A DNA stretch of 64,000 nucleotides, taken from contig JAZKXO010000097.1 in assembly GCA_045611685.1 (NCBI GenBank), positions 1 through 64,000 of the forward strand. Direction: 5' to 3'. The first letter of the stretch is position 1, and each line of letters begins with the position of its first letter. This document shows positions 7,926 to 15,908 of this stretch, piece by piece. The translations under genes were made by a program, and so were the position numbers. Source of the DNA: SIG701 sp045611685 (lineage in GTDB: Bacteria; Bacillota; Clostridia; Oscillospirales; CAG-272). The notes below the pieces were generated by a model, which had not been told where the DNA came from, did not search any database, and was given only the letters and a program-made list of their open reading frames with translations.

Positions 7926-10343
7926 TTATTCCCATTTTGCCCAAAACCGTTCGAGTACGGATGCGAGCGAGTACGCGTCGCCCGTATACTGCATGTGATT
8001 CCAGTGCGCGGGAAACAGCCGACGGATACCGGGATCGGCGTACCGATCGTCGATAAGAACTACCACGCCGCGGTCGTTCTCGTCTCGGATGACGCGCCCT
8101 GCCGCCTGCAGGATCTTATTCATCGCGGGATAGGTGTATGCGTAATCCCTGCCGCTTTCACGCGTGCGGTCGTAATATACCGTCAGAATATTCAGTTCAC
8201 TCGAAAGGCCCGGAAGCCCGATCCCCACGATAATCGAGCCGATAAGCCGCTCACCGCGCAGATCAATTCCCTCGGAGAAAATGCCACCGAGCACGCAGAA
8301 CGCAACGAGGCTCTCGCCCGTCGCCTCAGCGCGGGAAAACGCACGGAGAAAGCGCTCTCTCTCACCGAGCGACATCCCCTGCTTCTGCATAATCGTGCTC
8401 CCCCCGGGGGAGAGTCGAAGATACTGCCGGCAGACGGCGGTCATATACGCGTAAGACGGGAAATACACGATGTAATTGCCCGGTCGGCTTTCCGTTACGG
8501 TCAGGATCAGCTCCGCCACGTCGGCGGCGGAATTTTTGCGTTCAGAGAACCGGGTGCTGACCGAATCGACCGCGATAAGGCAGAGATTCTCCTCCTCATA
8601 AGGCGACGGCAGATCCAGCTGCACGGCATCTTTCGCGCCGCACACGTCGGCATAGTAATCCATAGGGGAAAGCGTGGCGGAAAACAGTGCCGTGGAGACG
8701 CCCTTTGCCATCGCACGATCGAGCATCGCCGACGGATCAAGACACATCACGCGGCAAATCGTCTCGCCGTTTGCGCTCTCTCCGTAAAACGCAAAATGCT
8801 CATCCGCCATCGAGACTGCATCAGAGAGACGCAAAAGAGATGCGCGCATCTCGCCGAAGAGAGGCACAGCGCGGTCGTAATCTCGCCTCAGGTATTCGTC
8901 GCACACGGCGCGCAGACGCGCGGCTGCCGCCGGCACAAAATCCGGCACGGTCTTCTCGAGCACGCATCCCGAAACGCCGCCATCCTCGTCGCGGACTTCT
9001 GCGTTTTCAGCGCACAGCGCGTCGATCCCGTCCATCATAGCACGGATGGCGTCACACGCATCGATGAGCGCACGGTCGTCGGGGAACGCGGCGAGTGCTT
9101 CGGTAGCGAACCGTTCCACAGCACAGCGGGAGAGAGACGCCGAATACATTTCTCTTGCACGGTCAGGCAGATTGTGCGCCTCGTCAATGAGGAACACGTA
9201 CCGCTCATCGTGATCGGAGTTCTCAAAATATCGACGGAAACAAACGCGCGGATCAAAGAGATACCCGTAATCCGAAACGATCATTTCGCAGTATTCGCTA
9301 AGATCCAAAGAGAGCTCGTAAGGACAGAGATGATGCTTCTCTGCGGCTCCTATGATCTCTTTCGTATCGTACACCCGTCCCCCGCGAAGAAGCTCAAGAA
9401 GCGCCGCGTCGCGCCGTTCTTCGTAAGAGATCCCTTCATAAAATCCCGAGAACGAGCAAAGACGGCAGTTCGTTACGGCATCGCGATCCGCAGCCCGTAC
9501 GGGGCAAGCCCGTTCCTTTGCCGTAATACGGATACAGCGAAGATGCTTCGCCTGGGCCCCGAGCGTGCGTGCAGCCTCGAGTGCGGCATTGCCCGTAACT
9601 GTTTTCGCCGTGAAATAGAACACGCGGTCGGCGCGGCCCGCTCCGATCGCACGGAGCGACGGATACACGCCGGACATCGTTTTACCGATGCCGGTAGGCG
9701 CACTCACGAGAAGACGGCGGCCTTTATGGATGCAGCGATAGAGCTCCTCCATAAAATCCCGCTGTCCGTCGCGGACGGAGGAATAGGGGAAACGAAGAGC
9801 AGCAAGTGCACGCCGTCCCGCGGTTTGGCGCTCCCCCTCCATCTCAATGAACGGCGCGGCGCGGGAAAGAAGCGCATCGAAAACGGTTTTGAGAACAGAG
9901 CGTGAGAAGCGGCTTTCGTAGACGGCAGTATCGTGGGATTTTGCTTCCTCAAAGCGCACACGCACGGTAACGCTTTCAGCATTCTCCATCTCTGCGACAA
10001 GATACGCGTTCACCATCGCCTCTGCCAAGACGGAAGGCTCGTCAAGAAGATCCACGCGGACGAGCGGACGGCGAACGACTCTCCGTTTCTCCGAAACGAG
10101 CGTCTCGCCGCGGTAAAAGACCGCATCAATAGTAGAAAAGACCCCCGCGGAAAAAGGCCCGGCTGTAACAGGGGCGGCCGCCAGAACGTCATAGCGAACA
10201 GATGTCGCCTCACTTTCCCCGTCGTCTGCCACGAGCGAAAATCCCATACGTGAAGCACCGCTATTCTTACGACGTGCAAAGGCGGCAATATTCTCCGCCG
10301 ATATATACAGTTCTCCCGTATTTTCGTTCACGGACAGTCGCAT
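7926..10343 (-). CDS. DinG/XPD-type Fe-S superfamily 2 DNA helicase
   Basis: An 805-residue DNA helicase. After an N-terminal region of about 190 residues without clear motifs come Walker A SAPTGIGKT (214-222), four cysteines C280, C293, C296 and C340 spaced as in the XPD/DinG iron-sulfur cluster domain, DEAH (387-390) and a C-terminal helicase domain with the QAAGRVIR motif near residue 760. Homologues of this layout in Clostridia are annotated ATP-dependent DNA helicase, with 5' to 3' unwinding known for the family. The N-terminal domain might be a PD-(D/E)XK-like fold; I cannot confirm this. It is monocistronic, with its own terminator at 7894-7917. Confidence 0.88.
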   Translation of the reverse strand: MRLSVNENTGELYISAENIAAFARRKNSGASRMGFSLVADDGESEATSVRYDVLAAAPVTAGPFSAGVFSTIDAVFYRGETLVSEKRRVVRRPLVRVDLLDEPSVLAEAMVNAYLVAEMENAESVTVRVRFEEAKSHDTAVYESRFSRSVLKTVFDALLSRAAPFIEMEGERQTAGRRALAALRFPYSSVRDGQRDFMEELYRCIHKGRRLLVSAPTGIGKTMSGVYPSLRAIGAGRADRVFYFTAKTVTGNAALEAARTLGAQAKHLRCIRITAKERACPVRAADRDAVTNCRLCSFSGFYEGISYEERRDAALLELLRGGRVYDTKEIIGAAEKHHLCPYELSLDLSEYCEMIVSDYGYLFDPRVCFRRYFENSDHDERYVFLIDEAHNLPDRAREMYSASLSRCAVERFATEALAAFPDDRALIDACDAIRAMMDGIDALCAENAEVRDEDGGVSGCVLEKTVPDFVPAAAARLRAVCDEYLRRDYDRAVPLFGEMRASLLRLSDAVSMADEHFAFYGESANGETICRVMCLDPSAMLDRAMAKGVSTALFSATLSPMDYYADVCGAKDAVQLDLPSPYEEENLCLIAVDSVSTRFSERKNSAADVAELILTVTESRPGNYIVYFPSYAYMTAVCRQYLRLSPGGSTIMQKQGMSLGERERFLRAFSRAEATGESLVAFCVLGGIFSEGIDLRGERLIGSIIVGIGLPGLSSELNILTVYYDRTRESGRDYAYTYPAMNKILQAAGRVIRDENDRGVVVLIDDRYADPGIRRLFPAHWNHMQYTGDAYSLASVLERFWAKWE

Positions 10344-10447
10344 TCTGACACCTCCCTCAAAAAAACTCTAAACGGCGCAAAAAAGAGAACCGGAGCGCGT
10401 TTCGGCTGATAAATTTAAGCCTCACACCCTATTTACTTTTTCGGCGG

Positions 10448-10477
10448 TTGACATAAAATAAGCATAGGTGGTATAAT
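10448..10477 (+). promoter_or_regulatory. Sigma-A promoter for the CpXC-like gene
   Basis: TTGACA (10448-10453), 18 bases, TATAAT (10472-10477), about 49 bases before the start codon of the zinc-ribbon protein. Confidence 0.75.
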
Positions 10478-10525
10478 AACAACAGAACATATCGAATATA
10501 TATATGAGAATAGGATGAACCGATT

Positions 10526-11164
10526 ATGATACTGAATCAAAAACAGACCACCGTAGCCTACCGCTGTCCTTCGTGCGGCGCTATGGTTTTGAGTATCGTG
10601 GGTGCGTTTTCATTGAGCGCCGACATGATCCGCCTGAAATGCCCCTGCGGCGAGAGCGATCTTACCGCCGTTTACACAAACGACAAAAAGGTTCGTCTTA
10701 CCGCGCCCTGCTTTCTTTGCCCGACGCCCCATACGGTGACCATGCCGTCAGGAATGTTTTTCGGCGAAAAAATGCTCACCGTACCGTGCGATTATTTTGG
10801 GCTGGGAATCTGTTTCATCGGCCCTCAGAATCAGGTAGAGGATGCAGTTAAAGCGGCAGACGCTGAGCTTTCCGCGTTTTTGGACGGCGAGGATTTCTCC
10901 ACCTTAGCCGCACATCGTGGGCACGCCCCGACCTTCACCGATCCGCAGATCATGGATATCGTTATGTACGTCATTCACGAGCTGCAGGCGGAGGGCGAGA
11001 TCACGTGCGGCTGTCCCGAGGGAGCGGGGGAATACCTCGTAGAAATCCTAGACGAATGCGTCAGGATCACGTGCAAAGACTGCGGCGCTATGAAAGATAT
11101 CCCGACCGACAGTCTCGCCGATGCCAACGCGTTTCTCCACTGTACGCACATCGACCTTGTATGA
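10526..11164 (+). CDS. Zinc-ribbon (CpXC-like) conserved hypothetical protein
   Basis: A 212-residue cytosolic protein. Its N-terminal third has CPSCG (about 15-19), CPCG (about 39-42) and CFLC (about 58-61), as in CpXC-type zinc-binding domains. The C-terminal part has ITCGCPEG and ITCKDCG, a second possible metal site. There is no signal peptide or membrane segment. It begins MILNQKQTTVAYRCP; proteins starting this way are, as I recall, common and uncharacterised in Clostridia. It lies alone behind a good promoter (10448-10477). Function unknown. Confidence 0.6.
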   Translation: MILNQKQTTVAYRCPSCGAMVLSIVGAFSLSADMIRLKCPCGESDLTAVYTNDKKVRLTAPCFLCPTPHTVTMPSGMFFGEKMLTVPCDYFGLGICFIGPQNQVEDAVKAADAELSAFLDGEDFSTLAAHRGHAPTFTDPQIMDIVMYVIHELQAEGEITCGCPEGAGEYLVEILDECVRITCKDCGAMKDIPTDSLADANAFLHCTHIDLV

Positions 11165-11289
11165 TTTTTTTCGAGGAGCAGTAGCAACATAAGTCCTTCG
11201 TCATACAATAATAGCAGAGAGGCGGAAACCCCCGACCGCTCGAAGCGGCTGAAACGCCGTACTATTTTGACAGAAAAGGAATTGTGAAT

Positions 11290-11421
11290 ATGAGCTGCTT
11301 TTGCGAACTTTTTGAGAATGAGACCCTTTGGCTGATTATCCTCACTCTGCTTATCCTGACTCTCGTCTGCGGCAATGGCTGCGGCAGAACTTACGGCAAC
11401 ACCGGCTGCGGCTGCCACTAA
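11290..11421 (+). CDS. 43-residue Cys-rich single-pass membrane peptide
   Basis: A small ORF starting at ATG 11290 behind AAAAGGA, ending TAA at 11419-11421. The protein starts MSCFCELFENETLWLI, continues with a hydrophobic helix (about residues 13-27), and ends in a Cys/Gly-rich tail with CGNGCG and GCGCH. Seven Cys occur in 43 residues. Peptides of the type MSCFCELFENE..., sometimes mislabelled chorion-like, are found in many Clostridia and have no known role. A strong terminator follows at 11444, supporting a real transcript. Judged coding from ribosome site, family resemblance and terminator. Confidence 0.7.
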   Translation: MSCFCELFENETLWLIILTLLILTLVCGNGCGRTYGNTGCGCH

Positions 11422-11443
11422 ACATTACTGAATCCTAAAACCA

Positions 11444-11470
11444 CGGGGGAATGCCATCGGCGTTCCCCCG
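11444..11470. terminator. Bidirectional terminator between the Cys-rich peptide and dnaI
   Basis: A 12-bp stem with one G-T pair (11444-11455 with 11459-11470) around an ATC loop, followed by a T-rich stretch on the plus strand. It lies between convergent genes. Confidence 0.75.
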
Positions 11471-11480
11471 CTGTATTTTA

Positions 11481-12449
11481 TTATCTGCCTTTTTTCAGTT
11501 TCTGGGCACGGATATCTGTGCCGCTGAACAAAAGCGGCTTGAACTCACCAAACAGACGGCTCGTGATCCGATCCGCATAGCGGGAGCGAAGCTCTGCACC
11601 GGTGAGATTTGTGTTGATGATCGTGGATCTCCGATTATTGATTCTCGTATTGATGATGTTATAAAGACATGAGACCGTAAACTGATTCGTCAGTTCCGTG
11701 CCGAGATCGTCGATGATGAGAAGATCTGCGTCAAAATAGCGCGCCTCATCGGCGGCATCCGCTTCCCCGCGCCCGAAGCGCTGTGCCTCAAATACGGAGA
11801 ACACGCTCCCTGCCGTATCGTATACCACGTCAAAGCCGCCGTCGATTACAAAACGGGCAACCGAGGTGGAAAGATGTGTTTTGCCGAGTCCCGTCGCGCC
11901 GATAAGAAGAAAATTCTCGCCCTGACGCGCGGCGAAATCACGGGCAAACGAGGCGAGCGCCTCCACGTTCTTTGCCATGCCCTCTTTATCGGCACCTGTA
12001 TAAAATGAAAGCGAGAAGGAATCAAAGCTCTGCTCGTCGATCAGCCTGCCGATGCCCGAGCTTTCGTAGCCGGCGCGCACAAGCTCCGCACGCATACACG
12101 CGCACATCTTAGTACCCACAAAGCCGGTATCGCCGCACTTCTCACAACGATAGCGGATATCGGTATAGTCCGCGGGATAACCCGCTTCTTTGAGCATTTC
12201 CGCACGGCGTGCACGGAGTTCATCATGTTCCTTGTGCATCCGTTCAATCGCGCTCTCGACGTCCCCTCCCTTGAGAGCCGCGCCCATCACGCGCACGCCT
12301 ACTGAGGAGATCTCGCGATCCATCTCGCGGAGAGACGGTATTTTCAGATAAAGCTCTTCCCGACGTCGATCGCTTTGCTCGGCCGCCGCCTGCCGCCGCA
12401 CGGCAAATTCCGCACGCACGCGGCTTACGTTATCTCGGCTGAATGACAT
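11481..12449 (-). CDS. DnaI/DnaC-type helicase loader ATPase
   Basis: A 322-residue AAA+ ATPase of the primosome. Residues 1-95 are charged and helical, followed by a zinc-binding site (C102, C105, C116, C118). Walker A GATGLGKT lies at 184-191 and Walker B LLIIDDLG at about 243. DnaI/DnaC loads the replicative helicase at the origin. The ATG at 12449 has GGAGG eight bases upstream, whereas the ATG at 12455 is only two bases from it. It follows the dnaD-like gene by 41 bases, the Bacillus-like pairing of helicase-loading proteins. The name dnaI is inferred from context. Confidence 0.87.
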   Translation of the reverse strand: MSFSRDNVSRVRAEFAVRRQAAAEQSDRRREELYLKIPSLREMDREISSVGVRVMGAALKGGDVESAIERMHKEHDELRARRAEMLKEAGYPADYTDIRYRCEKCGDTGFVGTKMCACMRAELVRAGYESSGIGRLIDEQSFDSFSLSFYTGADKEGMAKNVEALASFARDFAARQGENFLLIGATGLGKTHLSTSVARFVIDGGFDVVYDTAGSVFSVFEAQRFGRGEADAADEARYFDADLLIIDDLGTELTNQFTVSCLYNIINTRINNRRSTIINTNLTGAELRSRYADRITSRLFGEFKPLLFSGTDIRAQKLKKGR

Positions 12450-12490
12450 ATGCATTTCCTCCGGTTTCTTCTGTCGTTTTCATAGCGGTG

Positions 12491-13453
12491 TCAGCCGCCG
12501 TAGGAGCGCTGTAAAGCGGCCTCAAAAAAATCGTCCGTATCAAAGCTCGTGCCCGTAGGTGCTCCTTTGCTCGGCTTACGCGTCTCTTCAAACTGATCCA
12601 CGTCTTCTACGGTGCGGACGCCCACCGCATGCCACTTTTCAAGTATGGCGTTGGTATACGGCACGGACGGCTCTTTCGTGTGACCGACCGCGATCTCATA
12701 CGCCCGCTCGATGACGTCCGTCGGCATTTCCCATTCTGCTGTCCAACGGAAGAACGCCTCGCGCTCGCGTTTGATGAGGGCGCGCTTGCCGATGCCGAAC
12801 ATCGTACGGAGTACTCCCTCGGCATCGTCGGCAGCATCCAGTTTTTTCAGATGCGCCTCGAGCTGCTCGTAGGTGAGAATACCCTTATCGTGGAGCGAGA
12901 TCGCCATTTTCTCTATGTAGCGGAGAGACTTCTTCCCGCGCTTTGCCGAATGGGCACAAAGAAGCAGAATATACTCCGGATTGAGCGAAAGATAATCAAG
13001 CATACCGATGATGATCTCCGACTCTGCCGTGTTGAAGATTTTTCCAAGTTCCTGCTGACAGCAGTCGATAAGGCCGGTAGCGCTCGGATTTTTCGAGAGG
13101 AAGCGCGCGGTCTCATCCGTATTGTAGTGCGGCAGCTGTGCGGCACGTTCGGGAACCGGCGCGCTCTTTGTGTCCTCTTTCGGGAGAGACACCTCTGCCG
13201 TCGGCTTCGCCACCGAGAGCGTAAGCACGCCTTCCGATTGCCAGTAGGCGAGCGCGTCGTCGATCTGCGCGCGGGTAGCACCCGTTTTCTCGGCGAGGGT
13301 GAAATAGGACGTCTCCGTCTCTGCCATAATCGCCAAAAGAACGGAAAGCTGTTCCCGCGTGGCGTTTCGGAACGCATCGTTTCCCGTTGGCATCGGCACG
13401 ACCGACACGCGGGATCCGTACTGCGGGATGACTTTTATATTCGTCACATGCAT
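12491..13453 (-). CDS. DnaD/DnaB-type primosome protein
   Basis: About 320 residues. The N-terminal part (1-100) looks like a winged-helix domain and the C-terminal part holds a DnaD-like (DDBH2) region ending FDTDDFFEAALQRS, the typical DnaD tail. Such proteins remodel origin DNA and help load the helicase. The frame stays open to a GTG at 13588, but the ATG at 13453 has AGGA nine bases upstream, so I start there. It is first in an operon with the dnaI-like gene. Three DnaA-box-like sites lie 150-180 bases upstream (13599-13631). Confidence 0.82.
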   Translation of the reverse strand: MHVTNIKVIPQYGSRVSVVPMPTGNDAFRNATREQLSVLLAIMAETETSYFTLAEKTGATRAQIDDALAYWQSEGVLTLSVAKPTAEVSLPKEDTKSAPVPERAAQLPHYNTDETARFLSKNPSATGLIDCCQQELGKIFNTAESEIIIGMLDYLSLNPEYILLLCAHSAKRGKKSLRYIEKMAISLHDKGILTYEQLEAHLKKLDAADDAEGVLRTMFGIGKRALIKREREAFFRWTAEWEMPTDVIERAYEIAVGHTKEPSVPYTNAILEKWHAVGVRTVEDVDQFEETRKPSKGAPTGTSFDTDDFFEAALQRSYGG

Positions 13454-13598
13454 AACATAAATTCCTGTTTTATAAGACTCAAAAAGGAACGTTTTCACGT
13501 ATACAATTACCGAAAATATTCTTTTTTGGAAAACACAGCTCCGGGATCGGCGGGCGAAAATCCCTTTCATTTCAGCGATTCCGAGCACCGCCGCTTAG

Positions 13599-13631
13599 TT
13601 TTCCACAGGTTGTGGAAAAGCCTGTGGGAAA
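13599..13631. promoter_or_regulatory. Cluster of three DnaA-box-like sites upstream of dnaD-dnaI
   Basis: TTTTCCACA (13599-13607), TGTGGAAAA (13611-13619, the inverse of the first) and TGTGGGAAA (13623-13631). Each is one or two bases from the DnaA box TTATCCACA or its complement. They lie in the gap between tsaD and dnaD, upstream of dnaD. This is a likely DnaA operator; the gap is too small and its genes are wrong for oriC. Confidence 0.6.
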
Positions 13632-13687
13632 TTAGGCGTTTGCTGATAAAACAACCGATTTTAGACGCGCGCAAACGGGCACTTGTT

Positions 13688-14746
13688 TTATACAAACGCC
13701 GCTTGTTCGTCAGAAGCGTATGCGTTCAGTGAAGAATCGGCAAAATTCCCGCCGAGCGCCTCAAAATACGTCTGGGCGCCGATCATGGCGGCATTGTCGC
13801 CGCACAGTGAGAGCGGCGGAATCGTGAGCCGTATGCCGAGTTCTTCCGCGGTCTTCTGTACCGCGATTCGGAGGTGCGAATTGGCGGCGACCCCGCCCGC
13901 CAGAACGAGATCGGTGATGCCCGTATCGCGTACGGCACGGGAGAGCTTCAAGGAAATGCCGTCAACGACCACACGGGTGAACGATGCCGCAATGCCCTCT
14001 CTTATATCATTGGGCAGAGGCGCGTGGTCGTCCAAACCGAGTTTCTGCCTTATTGTGTGAATCTGGTTGATGACCGCCGTTTTGAGACCGCTGAACGAAT
14101 AGTCGTACGTATCGTCCGGCACGGCAGGCGATGGGAAGTGAAACATATTACCCCGGCCGTTCTCAAATCCGGCTTTTGCCAGGCGGTCCATAGCGGCGCC
14201 GCCCGGGTACGGGAGTCCCATCACGCGGCCCACCTTGTCGAACGCCTCCCCCGCCGCATCGTCGCGCGTACCGCCGATCTCGACGAAGGACGTCGGCGTC
14301 TTCACGTCGTAAAGCGAGGTGTGTCCACCCGAAACGACGAGTGCGCAAAACGGCGCTTTCAGTTCGGGGTTCGAGAGATACGCCGCCGCCGCGTGCCCCT
14401 TTATGTGATTGACGGGGACGAGCGGTTTTTTATATGCGAGCGCAAGTGCTTTCGCAAAGCTGACGCCCACCAGAAGAGATCCGATGAGCCCCGGCGCATA
14501 CGTTACACCGATCGTATCAATGTCCGTCATCGTGACGCTCGCCTCGGCCAGCGCACGGGATACAACACCGCTTACCGCCTCAATATGGGCGCGGCTTGCA
14601 ATCTCCGGAACGACGCCGCCGTACAGTGCGTGCACGTCCACCTGCGAGGCGACGACGGAGGAAAGAATCTCCCGTTTCGTATCGCTCATTTCGAGAACGG
14701 CGGCCGCCGTTTCGTCGCAGGAGCTTTCTATTGCCAGTATCCGCAT
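13688..14746 (-). CDS. tsaD: tRNA N6-threonylcarbamoyladenosine transferase TsaD
   Basis: A 352-residue ASKHA-fold enzyme that transfers the threonylcarbamoyl group to A37 of ANN-decoding tRNAs, working with TsaB, TsaC and TsaE. It shows the ESSCDET start (residues 7-13), the metal-binding HIKGHAAA motif (H114, H118) and VSGGHTSL near 136. Full length. It lies 21 bases downstream of rimI; tsaD and rimI are commonly linked. TsaB and TsaE are not in this window. Confidence 0.95.
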   Translation of the reverse strand: MRILAIESSCDETAAAVLEMSDTKREILSSVVASQVDVHALYGGVVPEIASRAHIEAVSGVVSRALAEASVTMTDIDTIGVTYAPGLIGSLLVGVSFAKALALAYKKPLVPVNHIKGHAAAAYLSNPELKAPFCALVVSGGHTSLYDVKTPTSFVEIGGTRDDAAGEAFDKVGRVMGLPYPGGAAMDRLAKAGFENGRGNMFHFPSPAVPDDTYDYSFSGLKTAVINQIHTIRQKLGLDDHAPLPNDIREGIAASFTRVVVDGISLKLSRAVRDTGITDLVLAGGVAANSHLRIAVQKTAEELGIRLTIPPLSLCGDNAAMIGAQTYFEALGGNFADSSLNAYASDEQAAFV

Positions 14747-14767
14747 AGGATCTCCTTTCTTCGGATT

Positions 14768-15229
14768 TTATCCGTTATCCATCTCCTCGGAAAAGGGAAG
14801 AAGCATCAAGACCGCATCTTCCTTCGGGGAGGAATAGTAATTTTTACGAATGCCGCACTCGGCAAATCCGAGTGATTTATACAGAGAAATCGCGGGGCAG
14901 TTCGACTGACGCACCTCGAGAAACACGGTCATAACGCCGTGTTTTTTTGCATCGGCAAGAATGGCTTCACAAAGCCTTCGGGCAATACCCCGCCGACGGT
15001 AGTCGGGGTGCACCGCCACGTCAAGGATATCCGCTTCATCTGCTGCGGCCGTGTAGCCGCCAAGGCCCACGATGACGCCGTCCGCCACCGCCTCAAAATA
15101 CCGATTCACCGGATTGTTGAGAGAGGATTCGATCGAAGCTTCACCGGGACCGCCCGGAAAGCAGATCTTTGAAAGCCGTGCCGCTTCGGTGCTATGCGCC
15201 GGCACAAGAGGACAAACCGTCAGATCCAT
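14768..15229 (-). CDS. rimI: Ribosomal protein S18-alanine N-acetyltransferase RimI
   Basis: A 153-residue GNAT acetyltransferase. The acetyl-CoA loop is the VHPDYRRRGIARRL stretch, followed by the C-terminal NYYSSPKEDAVLM, a hallmark of RimI proteins. The frame opens further upstream, but the ATG at 15229, five bases after the stop of the preceding gene with GAGA before it, gives the usual RimI length. It is co-transcribed with tsaD and the dCMP deaminase. Confidence 0.88.
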   Translation of the reverse strand: MDLTVCPLVPAHSTEAARLSKICFPGGPGEASIESSLNNPVNRYFEAVADGVIVGLGGYTAAADEADILDVAVHPDYRRRGIARRLCEAILADAKKHGVMTVFLEVRQSNCPAISLYKSLGFAECGIRKNYYSSPKEDAVLMLLPFSEEMDNG

Positions 15230-15234
15230 TTCTC

Positions 15235-15723
15235 TCAGTAGCCAAAAACGCCCGTCAGGCTGTCGTCGTTCGTGATCCAATCCGCGACGTCATATACGGT
15301 ATAGTTTTCCTTATCCTCGCGCACGATCACCTGCTCGATACCCGCGTTGATAACAAGGCGCTTACACATAGAACAGGAGCACGTGCCGCCGTACAGTTCC
15401 TTCGTCATAGGATTGACACAGCAAAGGTACAAGGTGGCACCGAGCATCTGATCGCGGGGCGCGGCAATGATCGCGTTGGCCTCCGCGTGAACGGCGCGGC
15501 ACAGTTCGTACCGTTCTCCGCGCGGGATCTGCAATTTTTCACGCATACAGTAACCGAGATCCATGCAGTTTTTTCTGCCGCGAGGGGCACCGTTGTATCC
15601 CGTGGAGATGATGCTGTCGTTTTTAACGATGATCGCACCGAAGGCACGGCGCATACAAGTGCTTCTCTCTGCCACAGTCTCTGCAATATCGAGATAATAA
15701 TTAATTTTGGAAACTCTGTTCAT
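15235..15723 (-). CDS. dCMP deaminase (ComEB-like cytidine/deoxycytidylate deaminase)
   Basis: A 162-residue zinc deaminase making dUMP for thymidylate synthesis. The zinc site is HAE (H79, with catalytic E81) plus CSMC (C117, C120). TGYNGAPRG (41-49) is the nucleotide-binding stretch typical of dCMP deaminases. The ATG at 15723 has GGGAG seven bases upstream; the longer frame to 15774 lacks one. It is first gene of the deaminase-rimI-tsaD operon, with a promoter at 15791-15819. Confidence 0.9.
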   Translation of the reverse strand: MNRVSKINYYLDIAETVAERSTCMRRAFGAIIVKNDSIISTGYNGAPRGRKNCMDLGYCMREKLQIPRGERYELCRAVHAEANAIIAAPRDQMLGATLYLCCVNPMTKELYGGTCSCSMCKRLVINAGIEQVIVREDKENYTVYDVADWITNDDSLTGVFGY

Positions 15724-15790
15724 ATGTACGCTCCCATATAATTTCATTCGGCGGAATTCTGAAAAAATCCGCATTTTCCCTCATATTAAT

Positions 15791-15819
15791 ATTGTACCAA
15801 TTTCACGGATGGATTGCAA
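15791..15819 (-). promoter_or_regulatory. Promoter of the dCMP deaminase-rimI-tsaD operon
   Basis: On the minus strand TTGCAA (15814-15819), 17 bases, TACAAT (15791-15796), about 70 bases upstream of the start codon. Confidence 0.6.
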
Positions 15820-15908
15820 GAGTTTTATAGAGATTTACGAAAATCGCCCTGTCATAGGAAAGACTTCAAAATCATAAAATGATTCGAACTATAAAGGGGG
15901 CGAACGAA

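Noticed and set aside
7995..9905. A 636-codon plus-strand open frame opposite the DinG-type helicase
   Set aside because: Shadow of the helicase gene; low-complexity Arg/His-rich translation and no motif.
13589..13687. Chromosome origin (oriC) at the DnaA-box cluster
   Set aside because: The gap is short and lacks dnaA/dnaN, extra boxes or an AT-rich unwinding region; a regulatory site is more likely.
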